Positions 19,860 to 30,438 are shown, counted from the first letter of the stretch. The stretch: 64,000 bases of DNA from Rhodococcus sp. 4CII (GCF_014256275.1 NZ_JACCFE010000002.1:5684001-5748000); one strand, 5' to 3'. Notes: a model not told the origin generated them from the sequence alone. Translations and numbers: made by a program.

Positions 19860-21016
19860 GCTTCATCGAGACCGAAGAACAGAAGGAACTCCGCGCCTCC
19901 GTGTCGAGGCTCGGGGAGCGTTTCAACTACGTCGACTACGTGCTGCCCCGGGCGCGGCGGGGCGAACCGCTCACCGAATTGTGGAACGAGGCAGGCAAAC
20001 TCGGCTTCCTCGGGGTCAACCTTCCCGAGGAATACGGGGGTGGCGGCGCGGGCATCTACGAACTGGCCCTCGTCCAGGAGGAACTCGCCGCCCACGGCGC
20101 CGGCCTCCTGCTGGTGGTCGTGTCGCCTGCCATCTGCGGCACGATCATCGGCAAGTACGGCACCGAGGAGCAGAAGCGGACCTGGCTCCCCGCACTCGCC
20201 GACGGGTCGAAGATCATGGCGTTCGGGATCACCGAGGCCGACGCCGGATCCAACTCGCACCAGATCGCGACCACCGCGCGTCGGGACGGCGAGGACTGGC
20301 TGCTGAGTGGGAACAAGATCTACATCTCCGGGGTGGACCAGGCCGACGCCGTCCTGATCGTCGCGCGGACCGAGGACTCGAAGACCGGGAAGCTGAAGCC
20401 GGCGCTGTTCATCGTCCCCACCGGCGCGGAGAACTTCGTGAAGACGCCGATGGAAATGGACATCGTCGAACCCGATCACCAGTTCATGCTGTTCCTCGAC
20501 GACGTCCGGTTGCCCGGCGACGCACTCGTCGGTGAGGCGGACGCGGCGCTGATGCAGCTGTTCGCGGGTCTGAATCCCGAACGCATCCTCGGCGCCGCGA
20601 TGGCGATCGGCATGGGCCGTTACGCGCTGGACGCCGCGGTGCGGTTCGCGAAGGAGCGCACGGTGTGGAAGGAGCCGATCGGAGCGCACCAGGGCATCTC
20701 GCATCCGCTCGCACAGATCAAGATCGAACTCGAACTCGCCAAGCTGATGATGCAGAAGGCGGCCGTCCTCTACGACAGCGGCGACGACTTCCGCGCCGCC
20801 GAGGCCGCCAACATGGCCAAATACGCCGCCGCCGAGGCCAGCATCAAGGCACTCGACCAGGCCGTGCAGACGCACGGTGGCGCAGGCCTGACCAGGGAAT
20901 ACGGTCTCGCGGCGATGCTCGGTGCGGCGCGCATCGCCCGCGTCGCACCGGTGAGCCGGGAAATGATCCTCAATTTCGTGTCCCAGCACTCGCTCGGGTT
21001 GCCGAAGTCGTACTGA
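19856..21016 (+). CDS. acyl-CoA dehydrogenase (second copy in the branched acyl-CoA operon)
   Basis: 386 residues, with MSFIETEEQKELRASVSR at the start, FGITEADAGSNSHQI (~120-134) at the FAD/CoA site and VQTHGGAGLTREYGLAAM (~340-357) near the end. It also has a Glu in LNPERILGAAMAIGMG (~242) at the isovaleryl-CoA-dehydrogenase-type base position, and lacks the C-terminal YEGT Glu (ends VSREMILNFVSQ). Two dehydrogenases in one operon would serve successive rounds or two chain lengths. Coupled by ATGA before and by TGATG to the hydratase after. Confidence 0.9.
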   Translation: MSFIETEEQKELRASVSRLGERFNYVDYVLPRARRGEPLTELWNEAGKLGFLGVNLPEEYGGGGAGIYELALVQEELAAHGAGLLLVVVSPAICGTIIGKYGTEEQKRTWLPALADGSKIMAFGITEADAGSNSHQIATTARRDGEDWLLSGNKIYISGVDQADAVLIVARTEDSKTGKLKPALFIVPTGAENFVKTPMEMDIVEPDHQFMLFLDDVRLPGDALVGEADAALMQLFAGLNPERILGAAMAIGMGRYALDAAVRFAKERTVWKEPIGAHQGISHPLAQIKIELELAKLMMQKAAVLYDSGDDFRAAEAANMAKYAAAEASIKALDQAVQTHGGAGLTREYGLAAMLGAARIARVAPVSREMILNFVSQHSLGLPKSY

Positions 21017-21816
21017 TGTCGAACGGACAGCACATGACCGATGTGGAAGCCGACCGGTACGTCCGGTACGAGGTGGACCGGGGGTTCGCCACACTCACCC
21101 TCGACTCGCCGCACAACAGGAACGCGATCTCCGGCAGGCTCGTGGGCGAACTGCTGCAGGGGCTGCGGGACGCCGCCGCGGACAACGACGTCCGCGGCGT
21201 CGTCCTCACCCACACGGGCGGCACGTTCTGCGCCGGGGCCGATCTGAGCGAGACGTCCGGCGACGTGGGCTCGCGGACCCGGCAGATGGCCGACTTGCTG
21301 CGGGCCATCGTCGAACTGCCCAAGCCGGTGATCGCCCGGATCGACGGTCACGTCAGGGCCGGGGGCATGGGCCTCGTCGGGGCGTGCGACATCGCCGTCG
21401 CCGGCCCGCGCAGCACGTTCGCGCTCACCGAGGTCCGGCTCGGACTCGCCGCGTCGATCATCTCCCTGACGGTGCTGCCCCGCATCGATTCGCGCGCCGC
21501 GAGCCGCTACCTGCTGACGGGCGAGAAGTTCGGCGCCCACGAGGCGGAGGCGATCGGACTGATCAGCGAGTCCGCTCAGGATCCCGAGGACACCGTCGCG
21601 GAACTGCTCGACCAGTTGCGGCAGGCATCCCCGCAGGGACTGGCCGAGTCGAAGACCCTCACGACGCGCGCTGTTCTCGCCGACTTCGACCGGTACACGG
21701 ACGAGCTGACCGCCCAGTCGGCGAGGCTGTTCGAATCCGAGGAGGCGCGGGAAGGCATGATGGCGTTTCTGCAGAAGCGCCCACCGAGATGGGCCTCCGG
21801 CCCCGTGCGTGGTTGA
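21016..21816 (+). CDS. enoyl-CoA hydratase (methylglutaconyl/isohexenylglutaconyl-CoA hydratase-like)
   Basis: 266-residue crotonase-fold enzyme. Landmarks: ATLTLDSPHNRNAIS (~25-39), oxyanion-hole FCAGADLSET (~74-83), and RIDGHVRAGGMGLVGACDIA in parts (HVRAGGMGLVG). FALTEVRLGLAASIIS holds the Glu of the family. In Liu/Atu pathways the hydratase acts on the carboxylated glutaconyl-CoA made by the carboxylase, and its place here fits that. No HMG-CoA-lyase gene is present in the window, so the last cleavage is encoded elsewhere. The stop codon lies inside the hairpin at 21802-21847. Confidence 0.88.
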   Translation: MSNGQHMTDVEADRYVRYEVDRGFATLTLDSPHNRNAISGRLVGELLQGLRDAAADNDVRGVVLTHTGGTFCAGADLSETSGDVGSRTRQMADLLRAIVELPKPVIARIDGHVRAGGMGLVGACDIAVAGPRSTFALTEVRLGLAASIISLTVLPRIDSRAASRYLLTGEKFGAHEAEAIGLISESAQDPEDTVAELLDQLRQASPQGLAESKTLTTRAVLADFDRYTDELTAQSARLFESEEAREGMMAFLQKRPPRWASGPVRG

Positions 21817-21847
21817 CGAGTCCCAGGACTCGCCAACCACGCACGGG
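21802..21847 (+). terminator. long hairpin overlapping the hydratase stop codon (repeat-family member A)
   Basis: Arms CCCGTGCGTGGTTG and CAACCACGCACGGG pair perfectly; inside them GAGTCC pairs with GGACTC, giving about 21 pairs with one mismatch. The TGA of the hydratase (21814-21816) lies in the left arm. A second small hairpin (GCGC-GCA-GCGC type) and ACGAGAGG follow. There is no T-run. The GGTTGACGAGT core recurs at 32584 and, with one change, at 35015. It probably lowers read-through into, or tunes, the TetR gene. Confidence 0.6.
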
Positions 21848-21876
21848 CGCGCAGCGCGACGAGAGGAAGGTGACAC

Positions 21877-22470
21877 ATGACCCGCGAACCGAAGCAGGAC
21901 CGTAGCCGGGTCACGCGCCGGCACCTCCTCGAGGTCACCATCGACTGCCTCGCCGAACTCGGCTGGGGTGCCACCACGGTCAGCCTCGTCGCCCAGCGCG
22001 CCGGAGTGTCCCGCGGCGCCACCCAGCACCATTTCCCCACCCGCGAAGACCTCATCACCGCCGCGCTCGAGGTGATGTTCGACGCCCGGATGGAGCAGGC
22101 CCGGCGGGAGGCCACCGACCTGCCCGACGGGGCCGGACGCACCGAGGCGGTCGTGTCGCGGCTCGTCGACTACTACACGGGAACCCTCTTCAAGGCGGCG
22201 CTGCAGGTGTGGACGGCCGCCGCCGCGGACCCCGAACTCCGGGCCCGGATCGTGCCGCTCGAGGAACGGTTCGGCAGGATCGCGCACCGCACCGCCGTCG
22301 AGCATTTCGGGTTCGACGACACCGACCCGGTGGCGCACCGACTGGTCCAGGCCACCCTGGACCTCGCGCGGGGACTCGGCCTGGCCGACGTGCTGACGGA
22401 CGACTCGAAACGACGCGCGGACATCGTGCGGCAGTGGGCGGCGCAGTTGGACGCGGCCGTCCGCGACTGA
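21877..22470 (+). CDS. TetR/AcrR regulator of the branched acyl-CoA operon
   Basis: 197 residues. The helix-turn-helix reads LLEVTIDCLAELGWGATTVSLVAQRAGVSRGATQHHF in pieces: TVSLVAQRAGVSRGATQHHFP (positions ~33-53 in two halves). The ligand domain holds AALQVWTAAAADPELRAR, a form common in regulators sensing acyl-CoAs. It has GAGAGGAAGG before the ATG. It is the last gene of the operon that begins at 12637, so it is probably a feedback repressor released by a branched acyl-CoA. I did not find a clear palindrome in the 12557-12636 promoter region. Confidence 0.88.
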   Translation: MTREPKQDRSRVTRRHLLEVTIDCLAELGWGATTVSLVAQRAGVSRGATQHHFPTREDLITAALEVMFDARMEQARREATDLPDGAGRTEAVVSRLVDYYTGTLFKAALQVWTAAAADPELRARIVPLEERFGRIAHRTAVEHFGFDDTDPVAHRLVQATLDLARGLGLADVLTDDSKRRADIVRQWAAQLDAAVRD

Positions 22471-22508
22471 CCGGGCAAAGAACGCGAGGATCGGTAGAGT
22501 CACCGACC

Positions 22509-23033
22509 ATGGGCCGGATATGGGGAGCGCTCGTCCTGATCACCGTCGCGGCCGGTCTGGCCGGCTGTGGGGGAAACGGGGACGATTCCGGGACCGATCC
22601 GGCCGCGCAGGCACCCCAGCAGGTGACGGACCCGGGCCCGTTCTTCGGGCAGTGCGGCTCGGTCACCGACGACGAGGTGGCGAAGGCGTTCGGGATGCCT
22701 CCCTTCACCGGGGTAACGCGTAATTCCGTCGGCTGCGAATGGGAGACCGCGGGAATAGGCGGTCCCAGCGTGACGTTCTCGTGGTACCGCGGCAGTCCCA
22801 TCGGCCGTGAGCGTGCGGGCTCGGAACTGATCGGCCGCCCGGCCACCGACATCGACGTCCAGGGACATCCCGGATTCATGGCATCGTCCCAGGGAATTCT
22901 GTGTGAACTCGGTGTGGAATTCGGCGGCGACTTCGTGCACTGGTCCGTGATGTACGCCGACGCGCAACCCGCCGCGGACCCGTGCACGGTGGCGCGGAGT
23001 CTCGCCGAACTCAACGTGTCGAGGGCCAAGTGA
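22509..23033 (+). CDS. DUF3558-like lipoprotein
   Basis: 174-residue exported lipoprotein. Signal peptide MGRIWGALVLITVAAG with lipobox LAGC (Cys at residue 20), then a Gly/Asp-rich linker and a folded domain with paired Cys: FFGQCGSVTDDEVAKAFGM, VGCEWE, CELGVEFG and DPCTVARSLAELN. The C...D-E-V-A...CxW pattern and the end ...DPC..A..LA are typical of DUF3558, a mycolata cell-envelope family without a known role. A TAGAGT box lies eight bases before the ATG. Twelve bases separate it from a second copy. Confidence 0.82.
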   Translation: MGRIWGALVLITVAAGLAGCGGNGDDSGTDPAAQAPQQVTDPGPFFGQCGSVTDDEVAKAFGMPPFTGVTRNSVGCEWETAGIGGPSVTFSWYRGSPIGRERAGSELIGRPATDIDVQGHPGFMASSQGILCELGVEFGGDFVHWSVMYADAQPAADPCTVARSLAELNVSRAK

Positions 23034-23044
23034 GCGGGGGAGTG

Positions 23045-23584
23045 ATGAGCAGTGGAACGTGGCGCGCCGCACGGGTCCTGATCGCGGCCACCGCGGTCGG
23101 GCTGATCGCGGGATGCGGGTCGTCGATCGAGGGCTCTCCGAGAGCGGAGGGGGCGTCGTCGTCCGGCGACACCGAAAAGTTCACGGCCCTGCTCGAGGAG
23201 TGCAACGCGGTCTCGGACGAACAGATCGCCCAGACCGTCGGTGCCGACGCCATCCAGCGGGGGTTTTTCGGCGCGATCTGCCGCTGGGACGCGGTCGGTT
23301 CGAGCGGTCCCGTGAAGGTGACGTTCAACTGGTTCGAGACGGGCTCACTCGATACGGAGAAGTCGACCGGGGAGAAGCTGGGATACACCGTGGAGTCGTC
23401 GACGATTCAGGGCCGCAGGGCCGTCGTGATGCGGCCTCCGGACGATCCGGGGGCGTGCGGCGTGACGGTCGGATCGCCCTCCGCGGGCGTCGTCGGCTGG
23501 TGGGTACAGTTCAGGGCGGGGGCGGCAGATCCCTGCAAAGCGGCGTCGACGCTTGCGGATCTGACGCTCAATCTGAGTAGTTGA
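23045..23584 (+). CDS. DUF3558-like lipoprotein (tandem paralogue)
   Basis: 179 residues, same layout as the gene before: signal with lipobox LIAGC, a Ser/Gly linker, LLEECNAVSDEQIAQTVGAD, AICRWD, GACGVTV and DPCKAASTLADL. The Cys pairs align with those of the first copy, so the two arose by duplication and then diverged. GGGGGAG precedes the ATG at 23045. They form a two-gene unit just upstream of the str operon promoter; a link to ribosomal genes is not implied. Confidence 0.82.
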   Translation: MSSGTWRAARVLIAATAVGLIAGCGSSIEGSPRAEGASSSGDTEKFTALLEECNAVSDEQIAQTVGADAIQRGFFGAICRWDAVGSSGPVKVTFNWFETGSLDTEKSTGEKLGYTVESSTIQGRRAVVMRPPDDPGACGVTVGSPSAGVVGWWVQFRAGAADPCKAASTLADLTLNLSS

Positions 23585-23946
23585 TGTGCCCGTACCCGTA
23601 CCGACAGCTCCACGTAATACCGCACAGTGCAGGTCAGCCCTTACCACTGCCAGCCCACTTTGACCTTCCGGCGCGCCGCCGGGTATCGTTGTGGGTCGTG
23701 TCCGGCATGCCCGGGCCGATCTGTGTGCCTAGCGAGGTATTGCCGTGCGCGCGTTCGTGCAGATTTCTGCATGGAACGAGCATCCGGCTGCCTGTGTGGG
23801 GGTATGCGACACACCCGACCTCGGGTGCAGCTCGAGGAGCGGGTGAGGGGCAGCAGCTCTCTTGCCCCAACTGCTAGATCCCTAATTTCAGAACAGCCAA
23901 GGTTGCTTGTCCAGAGCAGTCTGTTCAACACGAGGAAAGCCGGTAA
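23585..23946 (+). other. 362-base gene-free promoter and leader region of the str operon
   Basis: This stretch holds one convincing promoter (23660-23689) and then about 250 bases of untranslated leader up to rpsL. Inside the leader, CACCCG pairs with CGGGTG (23812-23827), a short stem. No convincing open frame is present; the small frames seen have no ribosome site. I see no known riboswitch. The long leader suggests post-initiation control of rpsL, but no mechanism is visible. Confidence 0.6.
23660..23689 (+). promoter_or_regulatory. str operon promoter
   Basis: TTGACC (23660-23665), 18-base spacer, TATCGT (23684-23689). The spacer itself is a near-complete palindrome, CCGGCG-CGC-CGCCGG at 23668-23682, which could be a protein site or a supercoiling-sensitive spacer. 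Position and strength fit the main promoter for rpsL-rpsG-fusA-tuf. Confidence 0.65.
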
Positions 23947-24321
23947 ATGCCAACCATCAACCAGCTGGTCCGCAAGGGCCGCCGCGACAAGACCGCGAAG
24001 GTCAAGACGGCAGCCCTCAAGGGCAGCCCGCAGCGTCGTGGCGTGTGCACCCGCGTGTACACCACCACCCCGAAGAAGCCGAACTCGGCGCTCCGTAAGG
24101 TCGCGCGTGTGCGCTTGACCAGCTCCGTCGAGGTCACCGCTTACATCCCGGGTGAGGGCCACAACCTGCAGGAGCACTCGATGGTGCTCGTTCGCGGTGG
24201 TCGTGTGAAGGACCTCCCGGGTGTGCGCTACAAGATCATCCGCGGCTCCCTCGACACCCAGGGTGTCAAGGGCCGCAAGCAGGCCCGCAGCCGCTACGGC
24301 GCCAAGAAGGAGAAGAGCTAA
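23947..24321 (+). CDS. rpsL: 30S ribosomal protein S12
   Basis: 124 residues, the standard S12 length, binding 16S rRNA at the decoding centre. Begins [12 protein letters not shown], with [19 protein letters not shown] in parts ([11 protein letters not shown]) and [12 protein letters not shown]. Lys43, Lys88 and Pro91, the positions changed in streptomycin-resistant mutants, are all wild type, so the protein predicts streptomycin sensitivity. First gene of the str operon; GAGGAAAG lies upstream, and TAATG couples it to rpsG. Confidence 0.99.
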
Positions 24322-24791
24322 TGCCACGTAAGGGCCCCGCTCCGAAGCGTCCGCTCATCAACGACCCGGTCTACGGTTCGCCCCTGGTGACGCAGCTCGT
24401 CAACAAGATCCTGCTGGACGGCAAGAAGTCCACCGCCGAGCGCATCGTCTACGAAGCACTCGAGCAGGCGCGCGAGAAGACCGGCACCGATCCGGTCGTC
24501 ACCCTCAAGCGTGCACTGGACAACGTCAAGCCTGCCCTCGAGGTCCGCAGCCGCCGTGTCGGTGGCGCCACCTACCAGGTGCCGGTCGAGGTCCGTCCGG
24601 GCCGTTCCACCACCCTCGCGCTGCGCTGGCTGGTGACCTTCTCCCGGCAGCGCCGTGAGAAGACGATGGTCGAGCGTCTCGCCAACGAGCTCCTCGACGC
24701 CAGCAACGGCCTCGGTGCCGCTGTGAAGCGCCGTGAGGACACTCACAAGATGGCCGAAGCCAACAAGGCATTCGCCCACTACCGCTGGTGA
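24321..24791 (+). CDS. rpsG: 30S ribosomal protein S7
   Basis: 156 residues, as usual for S7, which starts assembly of the 30S head. Recognisable runs are [31 protein letters not shown] in parts, [12 protein letters not shown] and AHYRW at the end. The A of its ATG is the last base of the rpsL stop. A 16-bp hairpin begins five bases after its stop. Confidence 0.99.
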
Positions 24792-24795
24792 CGTC

Positions 24796-24832
24796 ACGTC
24801 GGAGCAGTCACCTACCGTGACTGCTCCGGCGT
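24796..24832 (+). other. intercistronic hairpin between rpsG and fusA
   Basis: Left arm 24796-24811 and right arm 24817-24832 pair over 16 positions with one G-T wobble; the core is GGAGCAGTCAC / GTGACTGCTCC around CTACC. No T-run follows. It sits just after the rpsG stop in a 161-base gap, so it could be an RNA-processing or partial-termination site that sets the S12/S7 to EF-G/EF-Tu ratio. Confidence 0.6.
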
Positions 24833-24952
24833 CGTCGCACGTCGAGCCCCTACCGGGGACCGGCTGATCTACAACTCGAGACAATGGCCCCGCTGGTGGA
24901 ACACCGGGGAGGCCGTCACCCGATACACGAGCTACGAGCGGGGAAGAATCCT

Positions 24953-27055
<2,103 letters not shown>

Positions 27056-27144
27056 CCTCGGTTCCAGCCGGCCGAAGCACGACCCAGAAATAACAACCGC
27101 ACTGCTGCATACCGCAAGCATCAATCAGTCCAGGAGGACACACA

Positions 27145-28335
27145 GTGGCGAAGGCGAAGTTCGAGCGGACGAAGCCGCACGTGAACATCGGCACCATCGG
27201 TCACGTCGACCACGGCAAGACCACGCTGACCGCGGCCATCACCAAGGTTCTGCACGACGCGTACCCGGATCTCAACGAGGCCTCGGCCTTCGACGAGATC
27301 GACAAGGCTCCTGAGGAGAAGGCTCGCGGTATCACGATCAACATCTCGCATGTTGAGTACCAGACCGAGAAGCGCCACTACGCGCACGTCGACGCTCCCG
27401 GTCACGCCGACTACATCAAGAACATGATCACCGGTGCGGCGCAGATGGACGGCGCCATCCTCGTGGTCGCGGCCACCGACGGCCCGATGCCCCAGACGCG
27501 TGAGCACGTGCTGCTCGCCCGCCAGGTCGGCGTGCCGTACATCCTCGTCGCCCTGAACAAGGCCGACATGGTGGACGACGACGAGATCATCGAGCTCGTC
27601 GAGATGGAGGTCCGTGAGCTCCTCGCTGCGCAGGAGTTCGACGAGGAAGCCCCCGTCGTCAAGGTCTCCGCTCTCAAGGCGCTCGAGGGCGACCCGGAGT
27701 GGACCAAGAACATCCTCGAGCTCATGGCTGCGGTCGACGAGTCCATCCCGGACCCGGTTCGCGAGACCGAGAAGCCCTTCCTCATGCCCGTCGAGGACGT
27801 CTTCACGATCACCGGTCGTGGCACCGTCGTCACCGGTCGTATCGAGCGTGGCGTGATCAACGTCAACGAGGACGTCGAGATCGTCGGCATCAAGGAAACC
27901 AAGACCAAGACCACGGTCACGGGTATCGAGATGTTCCGCAAGCTCCTCGACTCGGGCCAGGCGGGCGACAACGTCGGTCTGCTGGTTCGTGGTATCAAGC
28001 GCGAAGATGTCGAGCGTGGACAGGTTGTCGTCAAGCCCGGCACCACCACCCCGCACACCGAGTTCGAGGGCCAGGCGTACATCCTGTCCAAGGACGAGGG
28101 CGGCCGCCACACGCCGTTCTTCAACAACTACCGTCCGCAGTTCTACTTCCGTACCACGGACGTGACGGGCGTTGTGACGCTGCCCGAGGGCACCGAGATG
28201 GTCATGCCCGGTGACAACACCGAGATGTCCGTCAAGCTGATCCAGCCCGTCGCCATGGACGAGGGCCTGCGCTTCGCGATCCGCGAAGGCGGCCGTACCG
28301 TCGGCGCCGGCAAGGTCACGAAGATCAACAAGTGA
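27145..28335 (+). CDS. tuf: elongation factor Tu
   Basis: 396 residues, normal EF-Tu length; brings aminoacyl-tRNA to the ribosome. G motifs GHVDHGKTT, RGITINISH, DAPGHADYIKNM and NKADMVD are intact, as are the beta-barrel domains ending GAGKVTKINK. GTG start with AGGAGGAC ten bases upstream, one of the best ribosome sites in the window. A strong terminator ends the operon just after. Confidence 0.99.
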   Translation: MAKAKFERTKPHVNIGTIGHVDHGKTTLTAAITKVLHDAYPDLNEASAFDEIDKAPEEKARGITINISHVEYQTEKRHYAHVDAPGHADYIKNMITGAAQMDGAILVVAATDGPMPQTREHVLLARQVGVPYILVALNKADMVDDDEIIELVEMEVRELLAAQEFDEEAPVVKVSALKALEGDPEWTKNILELMAAVDESIPDPVRETEKPFLMPVEDVFTITGRGTVVTGRIERGVINVNEDVEIVGIKETKTKTTVTGIEMFRKLLDSGQAGDNVGLLVRGIKREDVERGQVVVKPGTTTPHTEFEGQAYILSKDEGGRHTPFFNNYRPQFYFRTTDVTGVVTLPEGTEMVMPGDNTEMSVKLIQPVAMDEGLRFAIREGGRTVGAGKVTKINK

Positions 28336-28347
28336 TCTAGCTTCACC

Positions 28348-28394
28348 AACGCCGATGGCGCTCACCCTCCGGGGTGGGCGCCATCGGCGTTTTC
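28348..28394 (+). terminator. intrinsic terminator of the str operon
   Basis: Arms AACGCCGATGGCGC and GCGCCATCGGCGTT, extended inward by CACCC/GGGTG around a TCCG loop, giving about 20 pairs, followed by TTTTC. It lies between tuf and the convergent Asp23-like operon and can serve both directions. Confidence 0.9.
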
Positions 28395-28405
28395 GGGGCG
28401 AGAAC

Positions 28406-28981
28406 TCAGCTTTCGACGTGCACCGGGTGGTCGGCGCGGTCGAGGTGGAGCAGGACCTGCGTGGCGACCTCTTGTCCGCCGAGGGTCGATGCGACCCACG
28501 AGGCGACGTCCTCGGATTTGCGGGTGAAGTCGTAGATGTCGAGGGTGGCGTCGGCGGTCACGACGATCGAGAGTGTGGGGAGGCCGCGTTCGATCACCGC
28601 GCGGGCACGCGTCTGCCGGACACCGGGGTATTGGGCGAGTTCGCTGGCGACCCCGTTCGCGAGGGAACCGAGATCGACGGTGACGAACGTGCCCGACTCG
28701 CGGTCCGGCACGGCGACGGGAGACGTGCGACGCCGGGTGAGGTCGAGGGCGAGGAGCACGATCCCGAACACCAGTCCCACGAGCACCGTCGCGGCGAGGG
28801 CCCAGCCCCACCAGTCCTGGTCGGGTAGTGCGGTGACCCGTTCGCGGTCGTACCGCGCGACCCATTCGCGGACGAGGGGAACCCGCAGGTCCCAGGCGAC
28901 GGCGTAGGCGCCGAATCCGAGGAGTGCGAGGCCGACGAGAAGGACGATCACGCGGTTGACGGCGGCGGTCCGATGTCTCAC
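28406..28981 (-). CDS. AmaP/DUF6286-like membrane anchor protein
   Basis: 191 residues with two N-terminal membrane helices (VIVLLVGLALLGFGAYAVAW and WGWALAATVLVGLVFGIVLL, each shown in part) and a soluble C-terminal domain of alkaline-shock type (SGTFVTVDLGSLANGVA, SIVVTADATLDIYDF). AmaP-type proteins anchor Asp23 at the membrane in Gram-positives. The GTG start at 28981 overlaps the stop of the gene before it by four bases. Last gene of a five-gene operon read towards tuf. The exact Pfam label is uncertain. Confidence 0.75.
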   Translation of the reverse strand: MRHRTAAVNRVIVLLVGLALLGFGAYAVAWDLRVPLVREWVARYDRERVTALPDQDWWGWALAATVLVGLVFGIVLLALDLTRRRTSPVAVPDRESGTFVTVDLGSLANGVASELAQYPGVRQTRARAVIERGLPTLSIVVTADATLDIYDFTRKSEDVASWVASTLGGQEVATQVLLHLDRADHPVHVES

Positions 28982-29955
28982 GGCTTCACCTGCACTCGGA
29001 GTTCGGGGGATCGGCCGAGCAGCGACAGCGTCGGTTCCACGGCCTCGCGGACGGAGATGGCCACGTCGCCTGCGGGTGTCGACTCGGTGCGCACCACGCG
29101 GACGGTGACGTGTTTGCGGTCGACCGTGGTGTGCGCCGACAGCACCCCGGGCACGGTGTTGGCGTGGCTGCTGGAATTGCGGGCCAGATCGGTGGGGCGA
29201 AGCCACACGATAGGGGTGTCGCCGACGGCGAGTGGCAGATGGGTGCGAGGCCGCGGTTTGAGGGCCGCGACGATGAAGACGATCCCTAGCGCTATGGCGC
29301 CCACGGCGACGGGGACGATCCAGTCGGACCAGTGCAGCCGGCCGAGCCATTGGACGGTGTTGCGGATCCACGGTGCGTTGGCGAAGGTGCCGCGCATGAT
29401 CAGCAGTTCGCGCGCGGCGACGACCGCGAGACCGAGGGCTCCGACGGCGACGAGGATCGCGGCGGGCACGGCGGCCGGTGTGGCCCGCGGTGTGCGTGGC
29501 CGGACGGGCGCCACCGGGGTGGGCGGCGCGGTCGGGTCCCCTTGCTCGGCGAAGAGGCTCTCGCTCGAACTGTCCTCGGGTGCAGCAGATTCCGTTCCGA
29601 CAACCACGATGTTGAGTTCGATGACCGGCATGTTGGTCATCTCCTCGACCTGACGGTGCACCTGAGCGCGGACCCGGCGGTTGAGGAGGTCGAGGTGGCA
29701 CGGCCACTGCACTGCGATGTAGAGGTTGATCGCGACGGCGTCCGCCCCCGTCGAGACGTCGGCGCGCGGGAGTTCGCGACCGGTGAGGCGGGACAGCCCG
29801 CCCGACTGCTTGACGACGCCCGGCACCTGGAGCGCCGCGGCGACGGCGATCTTCACGACGGCGCGTTCCTTGATCACCAGTTCGCCGCGCAGGGCGGTGT
29901 CGTCGAGCAGTGCCTCGTCCTGGGGGCCGGCGGCTGCGGTGGACGGTTCAGCCAC
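28978..29955 (-). CDS. Asp23/Gls24-like protein fused to a two-helix DUF6286-like domain
   Basis: 325 residues. The N-terminal ~115 are Asp23-like (GELVIKERAVVKIAVAAALQ, VPGV, VRAQVHRQVEEMTNM, VIELNIVVVG), then a Pro-rich linker, two membrane helices (AAILVAVGALGLAVVAARELL and IVPVAVGAIALGIVFIVAAL in part) and a C-terminal domain similar to the next gene. Asp23 proteins gather at the membrane and help envelope-stress survival. GTG at 29955; it overlaps the 59-residue gene by eight bases. A fusion of this kind ties the stress protein directly to the membrane. Confidence 0.78.
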   Translation of the reverse strand: MAEPSTAAAGPQDEALLDDTALRGELVIKERAVVKIAVAAALQVPGVVKQSGGLSRLTGRELPRADVSTGADAVAINLYIAVQWPCHLDLLNRRVRAQVHRQVEEMTNMPVIELNIVVVGTESAAPEDSSSESLFAEQGDPTAPPTPVAPVRPRTPRATPAAVPAAILVAVGALGLAVVAARELLIMRGTFANAPWIRNTVQWLGRLHWSDWIVPVAVGAIALGIVFIVAALKPRPRTHLPLAVGDTPIVWLRPTDLARNSSSHANTVPGVLSAHTTVDRKHVTVRVVRTESTPAGDVAISVREAVEPTLSLLGRSPELRVQVKP

Positions 29956-30127
29956 GGCCGCGGCTTCGGAGGATGGCGCCGAGGTCGAGGTGGCCGTCGC
30001 GGTGCGCGCCGACGGCCATGCCCAAGGCGCCGAGGAGGACTGCGAAGACGAACCCGCTGAACCCGCCGAGGATCCCGGCGAGGGCGAGCAGTAATCCGAC
30101 GATCAGGCCGGTGACGGTGCTGTTCAT
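29948..30127 (-). CDS. 59-aa DUF2273-like small membrane protein
   Basis: Very short gene: MNSTVTGLIVGLLLALAG, then ILGGFSGFVFAVLLGALGMAVGAHRDG in two hydrophobic helices, ending ILRSRGRG. In Firmicutes and actinobacteria a DUF2273 membrane protein of ~60 residues sits beside Asp23 and AmaP, and the Gly-rich two-helix pattern with G-x-L-x-G-A-x-G fits. Its ATG (30127) overlaps the stop of the preceding gene (ATGA), and its end overlaps the GTG of the next. It is certainly translated if the operon is. Confidence 0.75.
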   Translation of the reverse strand: MNSTVTGLIVGLLLALAGILGGFSGFVFAVLLGALGMAVGAHRDGHLDLGAILRSRGRG

Positions 30128-30438
30128 TGAGCGTGTCCTGTCTCTGTCAGGAGGTCTTCGATGATCACGTCGACGGGGACGTCCACCAGCGGTTCCACTG
30201 CGGCCCGAACTCTGTCGGCGGTGTCGACGACGTTGTCGGGATAGCGCGCCGCGAGGTGGACGGCGCAGGACGTGGGGCCGACGGTCACGCCGGTCACCCG
30301 GCGCCCCGGCAGGTAGGTGGCGACTTCACCGAACGCGCCGCCGTGCATCGCCGCCACTCCGGGGGTCGCGAGCACGGCGGCGACGATGCGTTCGGAGATG
30401 TCTTCGGTGTGGTCGTCCCCTGGGAGTGGGCCGGTCAC
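30124..30438 (-). CDS. short Asp23-like protein
   Basis: 104 residues: ISERIVAAVLATPGVAAMHGG at the start, then TYLPGRRVTGVTVGPTSCAVHLAA in parts, and ADRVRAAVEPLVDVPVDVIIEDL at the end. The PGV..., VxVxV..., and V-R-x-x-V-E-x-x-x-x-x-V-D-V-x-I-x-D pattern is that of Asp23/Gls24 domains, so this is a minimal single-domain form. GTG at 30438 overlaps the stop of the Asp23 gene before it (GTGA). Confidence 0.72.
   Translation of the reverse strand: MTGPLPGDDHTEDISERIVAAVLATPGVAAMHGGAFGEVATYLPGRRVTGVTVGPTSCAVHLAARYPDNVVDTADRVRAAVEPLVDVPVDVIIEDLLTETGHAQ

Noticed and set aside
23581..23877. 98-codon open frame in the str leader
   Set aside because: No ribosome site or family; it overlaps the str promoter and leader.
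23585..23946. Riboswitch in the str leader
   Set aside because: Only one short stem is found and no known aptamer pattern; a long untranslated leader alone is not evidence.
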